DNA of 64,000 nt, taken from assembly GCF_042680125.1 (NCBI RefSeq), contig NZ_JBHTNY010000005.1, one strand, 5' to 3'. Position numbers and translations under genes: made by a program. Source of the DNA: Robinsoniella peoriensis. Its GTDB lineage: Bacteria > Bacillota > Clostridia > Lachnospirales > Lachnospiraceae. Shown here piece by piece: positions 1 to 8,352 of this stretch (its first letter is position 1; every line of letters begins with the position of its first letter). The notes beneath the pieces were generated by a model. The model was not told the origin of the DNA. It saw nothing but the letters and a program-made list of their open reading frames with translations, and made no database searches.

Positions 1-71
1 CGCCCTTCATCCGGAACAAATCTCCCACAAACTGTGACGCACAGGTGCCAGAAAGCAATTTTAAAACACGC

Positions 72-238
72 TCTAGTGCATCCCGGCGTAAATACGCCAC
101 TGTATAGCACCCGCTATCCGCGCCAGCTGCACGTCTGTGAATCTAGTCGTAGCCCGCTACGCTGTCGATTCACAGACGCACACCTGACGCAGATATCAGG
201 CACTATATATCGACGTATTTACGCCGGGAGGCACTAGA
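72..238. repeat. Multi-hairpin palindromic intergenic element
   Basis: Outer arms of 25 nt (72-96 and 214-238) are reverse complements with one mismatch. Inside lies a perfect 12-bp stem, CGTCTGTGAATC (132-143) against GATTCACAGACG (167-178). Its loop holds another perfect stem, CGTAGC/GCTACG (148-153/156-161). Two side hairpins (ATAGC/GCTAT near 104-118 and CCTGA/TCAGG near 183-200) flank the inner stem, so a strand would fold into a cloverleaf-like shape. The right arm contains the stop codon of the leftward gene ending at 234. It may act as a transcript end or be a MITE- or REP-like mobile repeat; no transposase is nearby. Bases 1-71 show nothing recognisable. Confidence 0.7.
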
Positions 239-704
239 ATCCATACTCAGACAATACAGATTCTGCTTTTTTTGTATCATCTACGACACATAAAACAACA
301 TAGTTACCGGCAGATTTTACAATTGCGGAATCCAGTTTTGCGGCTTCCGTGGTATTGTAAGTAGCAAACAGTTTGGACTGGTTTGTTGCACGGTTTTTAA
401 ACAGTGTTTCTACCTCAGAAACATAAGCACTGTCTTTACATTTTACAATGGCAACTTCACATGCTGTGGTGGCAGCGCTTAAATAGGCAGTGCTTTCTTC
501 GATTTTATCCATGTCCACAAAATAGGTGGAAGCAAAGATATCTGTAGTTGCCTGTTTAAGCTCGCCAGAGGTGATTGCCTGGCTCTGGATTTCTTCGGCC
601 AGTTTGTTAATATCTACATCAATATTTTTATCTTTGCCTCCTGAGCAGGCTGTGAGTGTGAGCATCATAAAAATTGTAATTAAAACTAAACGTAAGTATT
701 TCAT
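234..704 (-). CDS. DUF4358 family lipoprotein
   Basis: A 156-residue protein with a lipoprotein signal peptide: a basic start, a hydrophobic stretch, then LTAC with the lipidated Cys at residue 20. It is therefore expected to be anchored on the outer face of the membrane. The remainder resembles DUF4358, a small uncharacterised family common in Lachnospiraceae, with the typical ending around the SAGNYVVLCVVDD segment (about residues 131-143). The ribosome site AAGGAG sits 6 nt before the ATG. It lies 11 nt after the SGNH hydrolase gene, so the two are probably co-transcribed. The stop codon falls inside the palindromic element at 72-238. Function unknown; context suggests a partner of the acetylation machinery. 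Confidence 0.75.
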   Translation of the reverse strand: MKYLRLVLITIFMMLTLTACSGGKDKNIDVDINKLAEEIQSQAITSGELKQATTDIFASTYFVDMDKIEESTAYLSAATTACEVAIVKCKDSAYVSEVETLFKNRATNQSKLFATYNTTEAAKLDSAIVKSAGNYVVLCVVDDTKKAESVLSEYGF

Positions 705-715
705 AGTATTCTCCT

Positions 716-1741
716 TTAAACTTGATTTAGATCTTGTGCTTCTGTTGCTTCTGTTGCAGGTGTTGTTTCTGTACCTTCTGTGGACGGGCTGTTCCCGGTT
801 GTACCTGAGCTGCCTGTATCACTGATATAATGGGATTTTGTATAGTCAAGCCACATTTTCAGATATTCTTCATACATATGTACTCCATCAGAAGTAGCAC
901 CCTTTATCAGGGAACCGTTGCCATCGGACAGCACCTCGTTTAAATTGAGGTAATGGTATCCTTTTTCCTTACAGATTTCCAGGATTTTCTCATTTGCCGC
1001 GTCAACATTCTTATTATTTACATAGTCAAATTCGGTCAGGTCTTCTTCTACGTATACAACGGAATAGACATAGATAATTGCATCCGGCTGAATCGTCTGG
1101 ATGTCTCCAAGAACCTTGGTATAGGTTTCTTTGAAGGTGTTGAAATCATAGGTACCCAGTTCGTTTGTACCGATCATCATATAGACCTTCTTGTAAGGAG
1201 CCTTCTTCAGCGCGTCAAATACGGTAATATTACCGGAGGCAGTAGCAATATAAGGCGTGTCATAAATATCTTCCAATTCCATGCCTACAGCGGTCAGAAA
1301 GGAACCCTTGGTAATGCCGGATTGGTTTTTAAATCCTTCCATACGGGAATCGCCGATAAATACAGCATCAGCGAAATAAGAATCATCTGCAGGCGTTGCC
1401 GCTTTGGGAACCACAACATCACGATATGCTGCAGGTACCGTGCTGTCTGTCTGCGCCTGTGTTTCGGTCTGTGCAGGTGCTTTTTCAGTAACCGGCGTTT
1501 TTTTCTGCGATTCAGATTGTGCTTCTGATGCTCCCTTGTTTTGCGCCAGTTCTTCCTGGGCTAATACTTCATCTACTTCAGTCTTAATACGCTGTGCCAG
1601 ACTGTCTTTCGAAAAAAGGCTAATCAGACTCTTGCCCTCAAAGACGACAAGTACGATCACGATTAGCGTCAGTACATTAATAACAAGACCGTTATTCGGT
1701 TTTTTACGCCGCATCCCCGGTCTTTTCTTCTGTTCTCCCAT
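716..1741 (-). CDS. Membrane-anchored SGNH/GDSL hydrolase
   Basis: A 341-residue protein with one N-terminal membrane segment (about residues 19-36), a Ser/Thr/Gln-rich linker, then an SGNH esterase or acyltransferase domain. Visible catalytic blocks are FIGDSRMEGF (nucleophile Ser), MMIGTNELG (block III Asn) and SDGVHM (Asp and His). The C-terminal 30 residues are a low-complexity Thr/Glu/Ser tail. An upstream in-frame extension to 1912 exists, but AGGTGG lies 6 nt before the ATG at 1741, so that start is chosen. The gene is divergent from the MBOAT gene and upstream of the DUF4358 lipoprotein. A role in adding or removing acetyl groups on a cell-wall polymer is inferred from this context. 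Confidence 0.8.
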   Translation of the reverse strand: MGEQKKRPGMRRKKPNNGLVINVLTLIVIVLVVFEGKSLISLFSKDSLAQRIKTEVDEVLAQEELAQNKGASEAQSESQKKTPVTEKAPAQTETQAQTDSTVPAAYRDVVVPKAATPADDSYFADAVFIGDSRMEGFKNQSGITKGSFLTAVGMELEDIYDTPYIATASGNITVFDALKKAPYKKVYMMIGTNELGTYDFNTFKETYTKVLGDIQTIQPDAIIYVYSVVYVEEDLTEFDYVNNKNVDAANEKILEICKEKGYHYLNLNEVLSDGNGSLIKGATSDGVHMYEEYLKMWLDYTKSHYISDTGSSGTTGNSPSTEGTETTPATEATEAQDLNQV

Positions 1742-1767
1742 ATATAACCACCTTATTAAAAAATTGT

Positions 1768-1796
1768 TTGTCTTTTGCCCTACTCTATTATATAAT
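1768..1796 (+). promoter_or_regulatory. Sigma-A-type promoter for the MBOAT gene
   Basis: TTGTCT (1768-1773), a 17-nt spacer and TATAAT (1791-1796). It reads toward the MBOAT gene about 90 nt downstream. It overlaps the opposing promoter at 1787-1814. Confidence 0.55.
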
Positions 1797-1814
1797 AAAT
1801 GCGATAATTGTAAA
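1787..1814 (-). promoter_or_regulatory. Divergent promoter for the SGNH-DUF4358 operon
   Basis: On the minus strand, TTTACA (complement of 1809-1814), a 16-nt spacer and TATAAT (complement of 1787-1792). The two -10 boxes overlap on the self-complementary ATTATATAAT, so the two divergent units cannot both be occupied by polymerase at once. Confidence 0.5.
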
Positions 1815-1886
1815 TACCTTTTTAGAAAATTAAAAAATGTTAATAAGTCCATAATATTTGAAAATAAGGTAATTAAGGAGTAGCAG

Positions 1887-3308
1887 ATGGTTTTCAGCAG
1901 TATATTATTCATGTTTCGTTTCTTGCCGGCGGTGCTTATTCTGTATTATATAGCGCCCAGGAAGATACGAAATACCATATTATTTTTATTCAGTCTCTTT
2001 TTTTATGCCTGGGGTGAGCCTAAATACGTGTTCTTAATGCTTTTTTCCATTACCATGGATTTTACCTTCGGCCAGCTGATAGGTAAATACAGGGAAAGAG
2101 GCAATCTGAAAAAGGCAAAGCAATTTCTGTTAATATCAGTTTTTGCCAATCTGGGAATTTTAGGATTTTTTAAATATGCAGATTTTATCATAAATTCTGT
2201 AAACGGAGTTTTTGGAACCGGCATACCGCTTCTGGGAATCCCCCTTCCCATTGGGATTTCATTTTTTACATTCCAGACTATGTCTTATACTATTGATGTA
2301 TATCGCGGAGTTACCAGGGTACAGAAAAACTGGATCAACTATGGTACTTATGTTTCTATGTTTCCTCAGCTGATTGCCGGTCCGATTGTGCAGTATAAAA
2401 CAATTGCAAAGCAGATGCGGGACCGCAGAGAGAACAGTGATGAATTTGTGGTTGGAATACACCGCTTCATGATTGGTGTGGGAAAGAAGGTTTTGTTAGC
2501 TAATAATATAGGAAAGCTTTGGGATACGATTTCAGCGATGCCGGCAGGGGACATTCCGGTTGCAACAGCCTGGCTTGGAATTCTGGCATATACTTTCCAG
2601 ATCTATTATGATTTTTCCGGCTATTCGGATATGGCAATCGGCCTTGGCAAAATGTTTGGGTTTCATTTTCTGGAGAACTTTAACTATCCGTATGTATCTA
2701 AGAGTATTACGGAATTCTGGAGAAGATGGCATATTTCCCTTAGCTCCTGGTTTCGGGAATACGTCTATATTCCCCTTGGCGGCAACCGCAAGGGTGCTTT
2801 AAAGCAGGTGCGCAATATCCTGGTTGTATGGCTGCTCACCGGAATCTGGCATGGAGCCAGCTGGAACTTTGTGATGTGGGGCGTATATTACGGTTTGCTG
2901 CTGCTGCTTGAGAAATTCGTGTTAGGAAGATTTTTAGAAAAGCTGCCTGGAGTGATACGAATTTTATATTCCATGTTCTTTGTAATGATTGGCTGGGTAA
3001 TCTTTGCGTTTGATGATCTGGCAAAAGGTTTTTCCTACATAGGAGCTTTGTTTGGCGGTCACGGACAGGCATTGTTCAACCAGGAAAGCATTTATCTGCT
3101 ATATAATAACGGGGTTTTGCTGGTGCTTCTGATTCTGGGAGCTACGATGTTACCCAAACTGACAGCGGAGAAATGGCTTGCATGCCTGAAAAACACGCAG
3201 TGGGTATGCGTGTTGCTGAAGAGCGTGTTTTATGTGGGGATATTTATCATATCCGTGGCATATCTGGTGGATGCAACCTATAACCCATTCTTATATTTCA
3301 GGTTTTAG
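1887..3308 (+). CDS. MBOAT family O-acyltransferase (AlgI/PatA-like)
   Basis: A 473-residue polytopic membrane protein of the MBOAT family, AlgI/DltB branch. The family moves an acyl group, usually acetyl, across the membrane for transfer to an exported polysaccharide or wall polymer. The signature blocks are present: FSGYSDMAIGLGKMFG, then SITEFWRRWHISLSSWFREY, then LTGIWHGASWNF with the invariant catalytic His near residue 322. Length fits AlgI relatives (about 460-500). AAGGAG precedes the ATG by 7 nt. The DHHW protein follows directly, as AlgJ/AlgX-like proteins follow AlgI in alginate acetylation systems. The polymer acetylated here is unknown. Confidence 0.9.
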   Translation: MVFSSILFMFRFLPAVLILYYIAPRKIRNTILFLFSLFFYAWGEPKYVFLMLFSITMDFTFGQLIGKYRERGNLKKAKQFLLISVFANLGILGFFKYADFIINSVNGVFGTGIPLLGIPLPIGISFFTFQTMSYTIDVYRGVTRVQKNWINYGTYVSMFPQLIAGPIVQYKTIAKQMRDRRENSDEFVVGIHRFMIGVGKKVLLANNIGKLWDTISAMPAGDIPVATAWLGILAYTFQIYYDFSGYSDMAIGLGKMFGFHFLENFNYPYVSKSITEFWRRWHISLSSWFREYVYIPLGGNRKGALKQVRNILVVWLLTGIWHGASWNFVMWGVYYGLLLLLEKFVLGRFLEKLPGVIRILYSMFFVMIGWVIFAFDDLAKGFSYIGALFGGHGQALFNQESIYLLYNNGVLLVLLILGATMLPKLTAEKWLACLKNTQWVCVLLKSVFYVGIFIISVAYLVDATYNPFLYFRF

Positions 3309-3424
3309 ATATGGCAGAAGTGAGGTTGAAAGAAAATTATGATGTAGAAAGGAAGCCACGATGCGATTCTTTCAACCTGTTTTATTGCGGCAGTATTGCA
3401 GGTCTGCCTGCAATGGGTATAAAT

Positions 3425-4564
3425 ATGAGCAAAAAACAAAATTGGATAATCATTATATTATTCTTAATTCTAATATTCGGATTCACAATTGCGACACTTC
3501 TGAAGTCAGACACCGGATTTTCTGAAAAAGAGAACAGGGAACTGGCACAGAAGCCGGACATATCTCCGGAACGCATTTTTAATGGAAGCTATACAAAAGA
3601 CTATGAAAAATATCTCACAGACCAGTTTGTGCTGCGGGATGCCTGGATTGGTTTAAAGACGCAGGTGGAACGCGGGACGTTTAAACAGGAAATCAATGAT
3701 ATTTATTTTGCAAAAGACGGGTATCTAATTGAAAAGCACACGGGAAGTTTCACTACGGATACTGCTCTCAGGAATATCCAGGCTTTAAAAGGATTTATGG
3801 AAACAGCAGAACAAAAATATGGTTCGGGTCATGTGAAAGCAATGATTGTACCTAATGCCGTGGATATCCTGAGAGAAAAGCTTCCGCCTTTTGCTAGTCC
3901 GGCAGAGGAAAAAGGGTATCTTAAAAAAGTAAAGGCGGCATTGTCCGGGGATACCTACTTTGACTGTGAAAGTGTATTAAGGGAACATAAGGACGAGGAA
4001 ATCTATTACCGCACGGACCATCACTGGAAAACGCTGGCGGCATTTTACATGTATGAGGCATGGGCAAAGGAAATTGGGATTACGCCTCTGACTAAGGATG
4101 ATTACCGTATCGAAACTCTTTCAAAGGATTTTCTGGGTACCATAGAATCTAAGGTGAATTGCAGGGTACAGAGTGATTCCATAGAAGCATTTATACCGAA
4201 AAAAGAAGTTCCCTATGTGTTGAATTATAATCATTCCCAGGAAATACGCAGAGATCTGTATGACCGTTCCTTTCTGGAAAAAAAGGATAAGTATGCTGTA
4301 TTCTTCGGGGGGAACCAGCCGGTTATTGAAGCCAATACGGAGTCGGGAAGCAGCAGGAAGCTGCTGGTGATTAAGGATTCATATGCACATTGTTTTGTAC
4401 CGTTTGCTTTTCATGATTTTTCAGAGGTGGATATGATAGACCTGAGGTATTTTAATGAAAGCCTTAAGGACTATATGAATGCAAGAAATTATACGGATAT
4501 CTTATTCTTATACAATGCTTCCGGATTTGCGGAAGATCCAAGTGTAATAAAATTAGGCAATTGA
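3425..4564 (+). CDS. DHHW family protein (AlgJ/AlgX-like acetylation partner)
   Basis: From this start the protein has 379 residues: a membrane anchor (about residues 6-24) and an extracellular SGNH-like domain. The family-naming DHHW motif is at about residues 198-201 (YYRTDHHWKT), and a conserved VIKDSYAHCF block near residue 316 probably carries the Ser of the acyl-transfer site. The frame stays open to an ATG at 3311 only 2 nt after the MBOAT stop. I prefer 3425 because the protein then begins right before the anchor, but neither start has a strong ribosome site. Together with the MBOAT it would form a polysaccharide O-acetylation pair. Confidence 0.8.
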   Translation: MSKKQNWIIIILFLILIFGFTIATLLKSDTGFSEKENRELAQKPDISPERIFNGSYTKDYEKYLTDQFVLRDAWIGLKTQVERGTFKQEINDIYFAKDGYLIEKHTGSFTTDTALRNIQALKGFMETAEQKYGSGHVKAMIVPNAVDILREKLPPFASPAEEKGYLKKVKAALSGDTYFDCESVLREHKDEEIYYRTDHHWKTLAAFYMYEAWAKEIGITPLTKDDYRIETLSKDFLGTIESKVNCRVQSDSIEAFIPKKEVPYVLNYNHSQEIRRDLYDRSFLEKKDKYAVFFGGNQPVIEANTESGSSRKLLVIKDSYAHCFVPFAFHDFSEVDMIDLRYFNESLKDYMNARNYTDILFLYNASGFAEDPSVIKLGN

Positions 4565-4631
4565 CTCATTCCCGCGGGCAAGGAGCCTGACGGATGCGGG
4601 ACAAGAAAAATAAAAACAGGAGGTAATGACT

Positions 4632-5600
4632 ATGAAAATGGGGATTTTAGGAGCAGGAAATATTGGTGGTGCCATGGCCAGAACAATAGCTGGGATGGAC
4701 AAAGTAGAAGCTTACGCCGTGGGAGCAAGAGATTATGCGAGAGCAGAAGCATTTGCCGGACAGTATCATTTTACAAAAGCATTCGGGTCATATGAAGAAA
4801 TGCTTTCGGATCCGGATCTGGAACTGGTATATGTGGCAACACCGCATTCCCACCATTACGAACATGTAAAGCTCTGCCTGGAGCATGGAAAACATGTATT
4901 GTGTGAAAAAGCATTTACGGTAAATGCAAAACAGGCATTGGAATTATGTGAGATGGCAAAGAGCAAAAACCTGCTTTTAACGGAGGCGATCTGGACACGT
5001 TATATGCCAATGCGCAAAACGCTGGATGAGGTCATTGAAAGTAAGGTAATCGGGGAAATAACATCACTTACGGCAAATCTGGGATATGTGGTAGGGCATC
5101 TGCCCAGAATGCAGGAGCCTGCACTTGCAGGAGGAGCGCTGTTGGATCTGGGTGTCTATCCGATTAATTTTGCTTCAATGGTATTTGGGGATAAAATCAA
5201 AGAAGTGTCCTCTACTGCAGTGTTAACAGAATCAAAAGTAGATGCGGTTAACAGTATTACACTGATCTATGAAGATGGAAAAATGGCCCAGCTTCACAGC
5301 AATATGATGGTTGCCACCGACAGACGGGGTATGATTTACGGTGATAAGGGGTATATTGAAGTACAGAATATTAATAACTGTGAGGGAATCCGCGTATTCG
5401 ACACCAGTCACAAACTGATTGCTGAATACGAAACCCCAAAGCAGATTACCGGATACGAATATGAAGTGGAAGCATGTATGGATGCCATGGGGAAAGGTGA
5501 GCTGGAATGCCCGCAGATGCCGCATAAGGAAACCATACGTATTATGGAATTAATGGATAGCCTGCGTGCACAGTGGGGCGTGAAATATCCAAACGAATAA
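4632..5600 (+). CDS. Gfo/Idh/MocA family oxidoreductase
   Basis: A 322-residue NAD(P)-dependent dehydrogenase. The N-terminal Rossmann fold shows GILGAGNIGGAMA. The family hallmark EKP is seen as CEKAFTVNAKQA, and the C-terminal substrate domain includes GGALLDLGVYPINFASMVFG. Members oxidise or reduce sugars, inositols or trans-dihydrodiols; the substrate cannot be read from sequence. AGGAGGT at 4618-4624 favours the ATG at 4632 over the closer one at 4626. It is 12 nt upstream of thyA, so co-transcription with the folate/thymidylate genes is likely, although the functional link is unclear. Confidence 0.88.
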   Translation: MKMGILGAGNIGGAMARTIAGMDKVEAYAVGARDYARAEAFAGQYHFTKAFGSYEEMLSDPDLELVYVATPHSHHYEHVKLCLEHGKHVLCEKAFTVNAKQALELCEMAKSKNLLLTEAIWTRYMPMRKTLDEVIESKVIGEITSLTANLGYVVGHLPRMQEPALAGGALLDLGVYPINFASMVFGDKIKEVSSTAVLTESKVDAVNSITLIYEDGKMAQLHSNMMVATDRRGMIYGDKGYIEVQNINNCEGIRVFDTSHKLIAEYETPKQITGYEYEVEACMDAMGKGELECPQMPHKETIRIMELMDSLRAQWGVKYPNE

Positions 5601-5612
5601 GGAGGTTAGAAT

Positions 5613-6461
5613 ATGAGTTACGCAGATAAAATTTTTATAGATATGTGTCAGGATATTATTGAGAACGGAGTCAGCACAGAAGGGGAAAAAGTCCGCCCTC
5701 ACTGGGAGGATGGGACATCTGCATATACCATCAAAAGATTTGGCGTTGTGAACCGCTATGATCTGAGAAAGGAATTTCCGGCACTTACCCTGAGAAGAAC
5801 TGGACTGAAAAGTGCATTTGATGAACTGCTTTGGATCTGGCAGAAAAAGTCCAATAATATTCAGAACCTGAACAGCCATATCTGGGATAGCTGGGCGGAT
5901 GAAGATGGCTCTATCGGGAAAGCTTACGGCTATCAGATGAGCGTTAAACACCAATACAGGGAAGGTATGATGGATCAGGTGGACCGTGTCATTTATGATC
6001 TGAAAAATAATCCCTACAGCCGCAGGATTATGACTAATATCTATGTACATGCAGACCTGCATGAGATGAACCTCTATCCTTGTGCTTACAGCATGACTTT
6101 TAATGTGACAAAAGAAAAAAATGAAGACAGGCTGACCCTGAATGCGATTTTAAACCAGCGCTCTCAGGATGTACTTGCTGCAAACAACTGGAATGTATGC
6201 CAGTATGCACTGCTGGTTCACATGCTGGCGCAGGTATGTGATATGAATGCAGGAGAGTTTGTCCACGTAATTGCAGATGCCCATATTTATGACAGGCATA
6301 TTCCAATCATTAAAGAGCTGATACAGCGGGAAACTTTTGAAGCTCCGAAAGTATGGCTGAATCCGGACGTAAAGGATTTCTATGCATTTACGGTAGATGA
6401 TCTTCATGTGGAAGACTATGTAACCGGACCGCAGATTAAGAATATTCCCATTGCAATTTAA
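5613..6461 (+). CDS. thyA: Thymidylate synthase
   Basis: A 282-residue ThyA-type thymidylate synthase, making dTMP from dUMP with methylene-tetrahydrofolate. Evidence includes IWDSWADEDGSIGKAYGYQM, the catalytic cysteine in LYPCAYSM (Cys157), RSQD for phosphate binding and the C-terminal IKNIPIAI. The loop after RSQD reads VLAANNWN where most ThyA proteins have an LG-x-PFN pattern, so this is a divergent branch. All other landmarks and the length are normal. The ribosome site AGGAGG is clear. The product dihydrofolate is the substrate of folA, 63 nt downstream, the usual pairing. Confidence 0.92.
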   Translation: MSYADKIFIDMCQDIIENGVSTEGEKVRPHWEDGTSAYTIKRFGVVNRYDLRKEFPALTLRRTGLKSAFDELLWIWQKKSNNIQNLNSHIWDSWADEDGSIGKAYGYQMSVKHQYREGMMDQVDRVIYDLKNNPYSRRIMTNIYVHADLHEMNLYPCAYSMTFNVTKEKNEDRLTLNAILNQRSQDVLAANNWNVCQYALLVHMLAQVCDMNAGEFVHVIADAHIYDRHIPIIKELIQRETFEAPKVWLNPDVKDFYAFTVDDLHVEDYVTGPQIKNIPIAI

Positions 6462-6524
6462 TTCTCAGTACAGCGGCACTCAGATAAAAGCGGGTGCTGC
6501 GGTACCGGGCACAGGAGGTTTAAA

Positions 6525-7019
6525 ATGAATTTTATAGTAGCAGTAGATAAAAACTGGGGCATTGGAAATGAGAATAAGCTTTTGGTGAGCATTCCGGCGG
6601 ATATGAAATTTTTCCGTGAAACGACTTCAGGAAAAGTAGTTGTTATGGGAAGAAAGACACTGGAGAGTTTTCCAAACGGTCTCCCGTTAAAAAACAGAAC
6701 AAATATAGTACTAACCGGCAATAAGGATTATAAAGTTAAGGATGCAGTAATTGTACACAGTATGGAGGAACTTCAGGAAGAATTGAAAAAATACGACAGT
6801 GACGATATCTACGTCATCGGCGGAGACAGCATTTATCATCAGATGCTTCCTTACTGCAGTTTAGGCCATGTAACGAAGATTGACCATGAATATGTAGCAG
6901 ATTCCCGTTTTCCGGATTTAGATAAAATGGAAGAGTGGGAGGTGACAGGTGAAAGTGAGGAACAGACATATTTTGACCTGGAGTACACCTTTATCAGGTA
7001 TGAACGAAAGAAAAACTAA
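6525..7019 (+). CDS. folA: Dihydrofolate reductase
   Basis: A 164-residue DHFR that reduces dihydrofolate to tetrahydrofolate with NADPH, recycling the folate oxidised by ThyA. Visible family features are AVDKNWGIGNENKL near the start, the acidic active-site residue in SIPADMKFF (Asp26), VVMGRKTLESF and VIGGDSIYHQMLP for cofactor binding. AGGAGG lies 7 nt before the ATG. It sits directly after thyA in the same direction and forms the end of the 4632-7019 cluster. The next gene, ilvE, has its own promoter. Confidence 0.95.
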   Translation: MNFIVAVDKNWGIGNENKLLVSIPADMKFFRETTSGKVVVMGRKTLESFPNGLPLKNRTNIVLTGNKDYKVKDAVIVHSMEELQEELKKYDSDDIYVIGGDSIYHQMLPYCSLGHVTKIDHEYVADSRFPDLDKMEEWEVTGESEEQTYFDLEYTFIRYERKKN

Positions 7020-7087
7020 ACAGATTCATTGAAATAATGTCACTTTCATAATTTCATGCATTAAATTAAGAAATTTCCGGCTTTGTC

Positions 7088-7191
7088 TTGACAATCTGTA
7101 AGAAAAGTAGAATAATGGGAAGAAAAAAGTTTGAAAGTTTCTTTCAAACTACTTATTAATGCAGTATCGCTGGAGGAACCTGTATACTGCA
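7088..7191 (+). promoter_or_regulatory. ilvE promoter and structured leader
   Basis: A consensus TTGACA (7088-7093), a 17-nt spacer and AATAAT (7111-7116). Just past the predicted start is a perfect inverted repeat, arms AGTTTGAAAG (7128-7137) and CTTTCAAACT (7141-7150) with a 3-nt spacer. A second inverted repeat, TGCAGTAT (7160-7167) with ATACTGCA (7184-7191), follows before the ribosome site. The first could be a repressor operator or RNA hairpin. No T-box sequence or leader peptide was recognised. Confidence 0.55.
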
Positions 7192-7234
7192 GGGGTAAAA
7201 ATATGATAAAAGCTTTCAGGGAAGGATGAGAAAA

Positions 7235-8314
7235 ATGTTAGATATCAAAATTGAAAAAACTATGAATCCGAAACCAATTCCAGGACCGGAAAATCCGTTG
7301 GTATTTGGTACCATTTTTACAGATCATATGTATGTAATGGAATATAGTACGGAAAAGGGATGGCATGATCCTGCGATTATGCCTTATCAGCCTATTACAT
7401 TGGATCCATCCGCTATGGTATTTCATTATGGACAGGAGATGTTTGAGGGCTTAAAAGCTTATAAAACAGAAGATGGAAGAATCCTGTTATTCCGCCCGGA
7501 CAAAAATGCAGAAAGAGCCGTTAACTCCAACAAAAGACTGATGATTCCGGAAATTCCGGTGGAGGACTTTATTAACGGTGTCAAAACACTTGTCGAAATA
7601 GACCAGGCGTGGATTCCTACAAAAGAAGGTACATCTCTTTATGTAAGGCCATTTGTAATCGCAACAGATCCTTTCCTGGGAGTGCGTCCATCTAATACAT
7701 ACAAATTCATCATTATTTTATCACCGGTAGGTGCTTATTATCCGGAAGGACTGAATCCGGTTAAGATCTGGATTGAAGATGAGTATGTAAGAGCGGTTCG
7801 GGGCGGTATCGGTGAAGCCAAAGCAGGCGGCAATTACGTAGCTTCCATGGCGGCACAGGTAAAGGCACATGAAGAGGGATATTCCCAGGTACTCTGGCTG
7901 GATGGAGTTGAAAGAAAGTATATTGAAGAAGTGGGCGCAATGAATATCTTCTTTAAGATAAACGGAACGGTTGTGACACCGGTATTAAACGGCAGTATTC
8001 TTCCGGGTGTAACCAGAAATACCTGTATAGAACTGTGCAAAGAGTGGGGACTACCGGTTGAAGAAAGAAGAATTAGTGTGGATGAACTGGAAGAAGCAGC
8101 CAGGACAGGTGCATTGGAAGAAGTATGGGGAACCGGAACCGCAGCGGTTATTTCTCCGGTAGGTCATCTGCGTTATGTGAATGACGTATTCCAGATTGGA
8201 GATGGTGGAATTGGTGCGATCAGCCAGAGGCTGTATGATACCGTAACCGGAATCCAGTTAGGAAAAATAGAAGATACACATGGCTGGACAATGGAAGTTG
8301 GGAATGCCAGGTAA
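7235..8314 (+). CDS. ilvE: Branched-chain amino acid aminotransferase
   Basis: A 359-residue class IV PLP-dependent aminotransferase of the larger BCAT type, catalysing the last step of Leu, Ile and Val synthesis or the first step of their breakdown. Landmarks include VFHYGQEMFEGLKAY, RPFVIATDPFLGV, the PLP lysine in GEAKAGGNYVAS (Lys196) and GVTRNTCIELCKEWG for cofactor phosphate. GGAAGG at 7219-7225 is too close to the ATG at 7226 but well placed for 7235. The gene is monocistronic, with its own promoter and a terminator at 8353. Confidence 0.95.
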   Translation: MLDIKIEKTMNPKPIPGPENPLVFGTIFTDHMYVMEYSTEKGWHDPAIMPYQPITLDPSAMVFHYGQEMFEGLKAYKTEDGRILLFRPDKNAERAVNSNKRLMIPEIPVEDFINGVKTLVEIDQAWIPTKEGTSLYVRPFVIATDPFLGVRPSNTYKFIIILSPVGAYYPEGLNPVKIWIEDEYVRAVRGGIGEAKAGGNYVASMAAQVKAHEEGYSQVLWLDGVERKYIEEVGAMNIFFKINGTVVTPVLNGSILPGVTRNTCIELCKEWGLPVEERRISVDELEEAARTGALEEVWGTGTAAVISPVGHLRYVNDVFQIGDGGIGAISQRLYDTVTGIQLGKIEDTHGWTMEVGNAR

Positions 8315-8352
8315 GTGTAAAAATTAATTTCAAAGTAGACATTACAATAATT

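Noticed and set aside
34..237. 67-codon open frame over the first palindrome
   Set aside because: It is made entirely of the inverted repeat, has no ribosome site and no family resemblance.
1742..1912. N-terminal extension of the SGNH hydrolase
   Set aside because: It would cross the divergent promoters and the MBOAT start; a good ribosome site supports 1741.
7117..7225. T-box riboswitch before ilvE
   Set aside because: No T-box core sequence or specifier stem could be found; only two simple inverted repeats.
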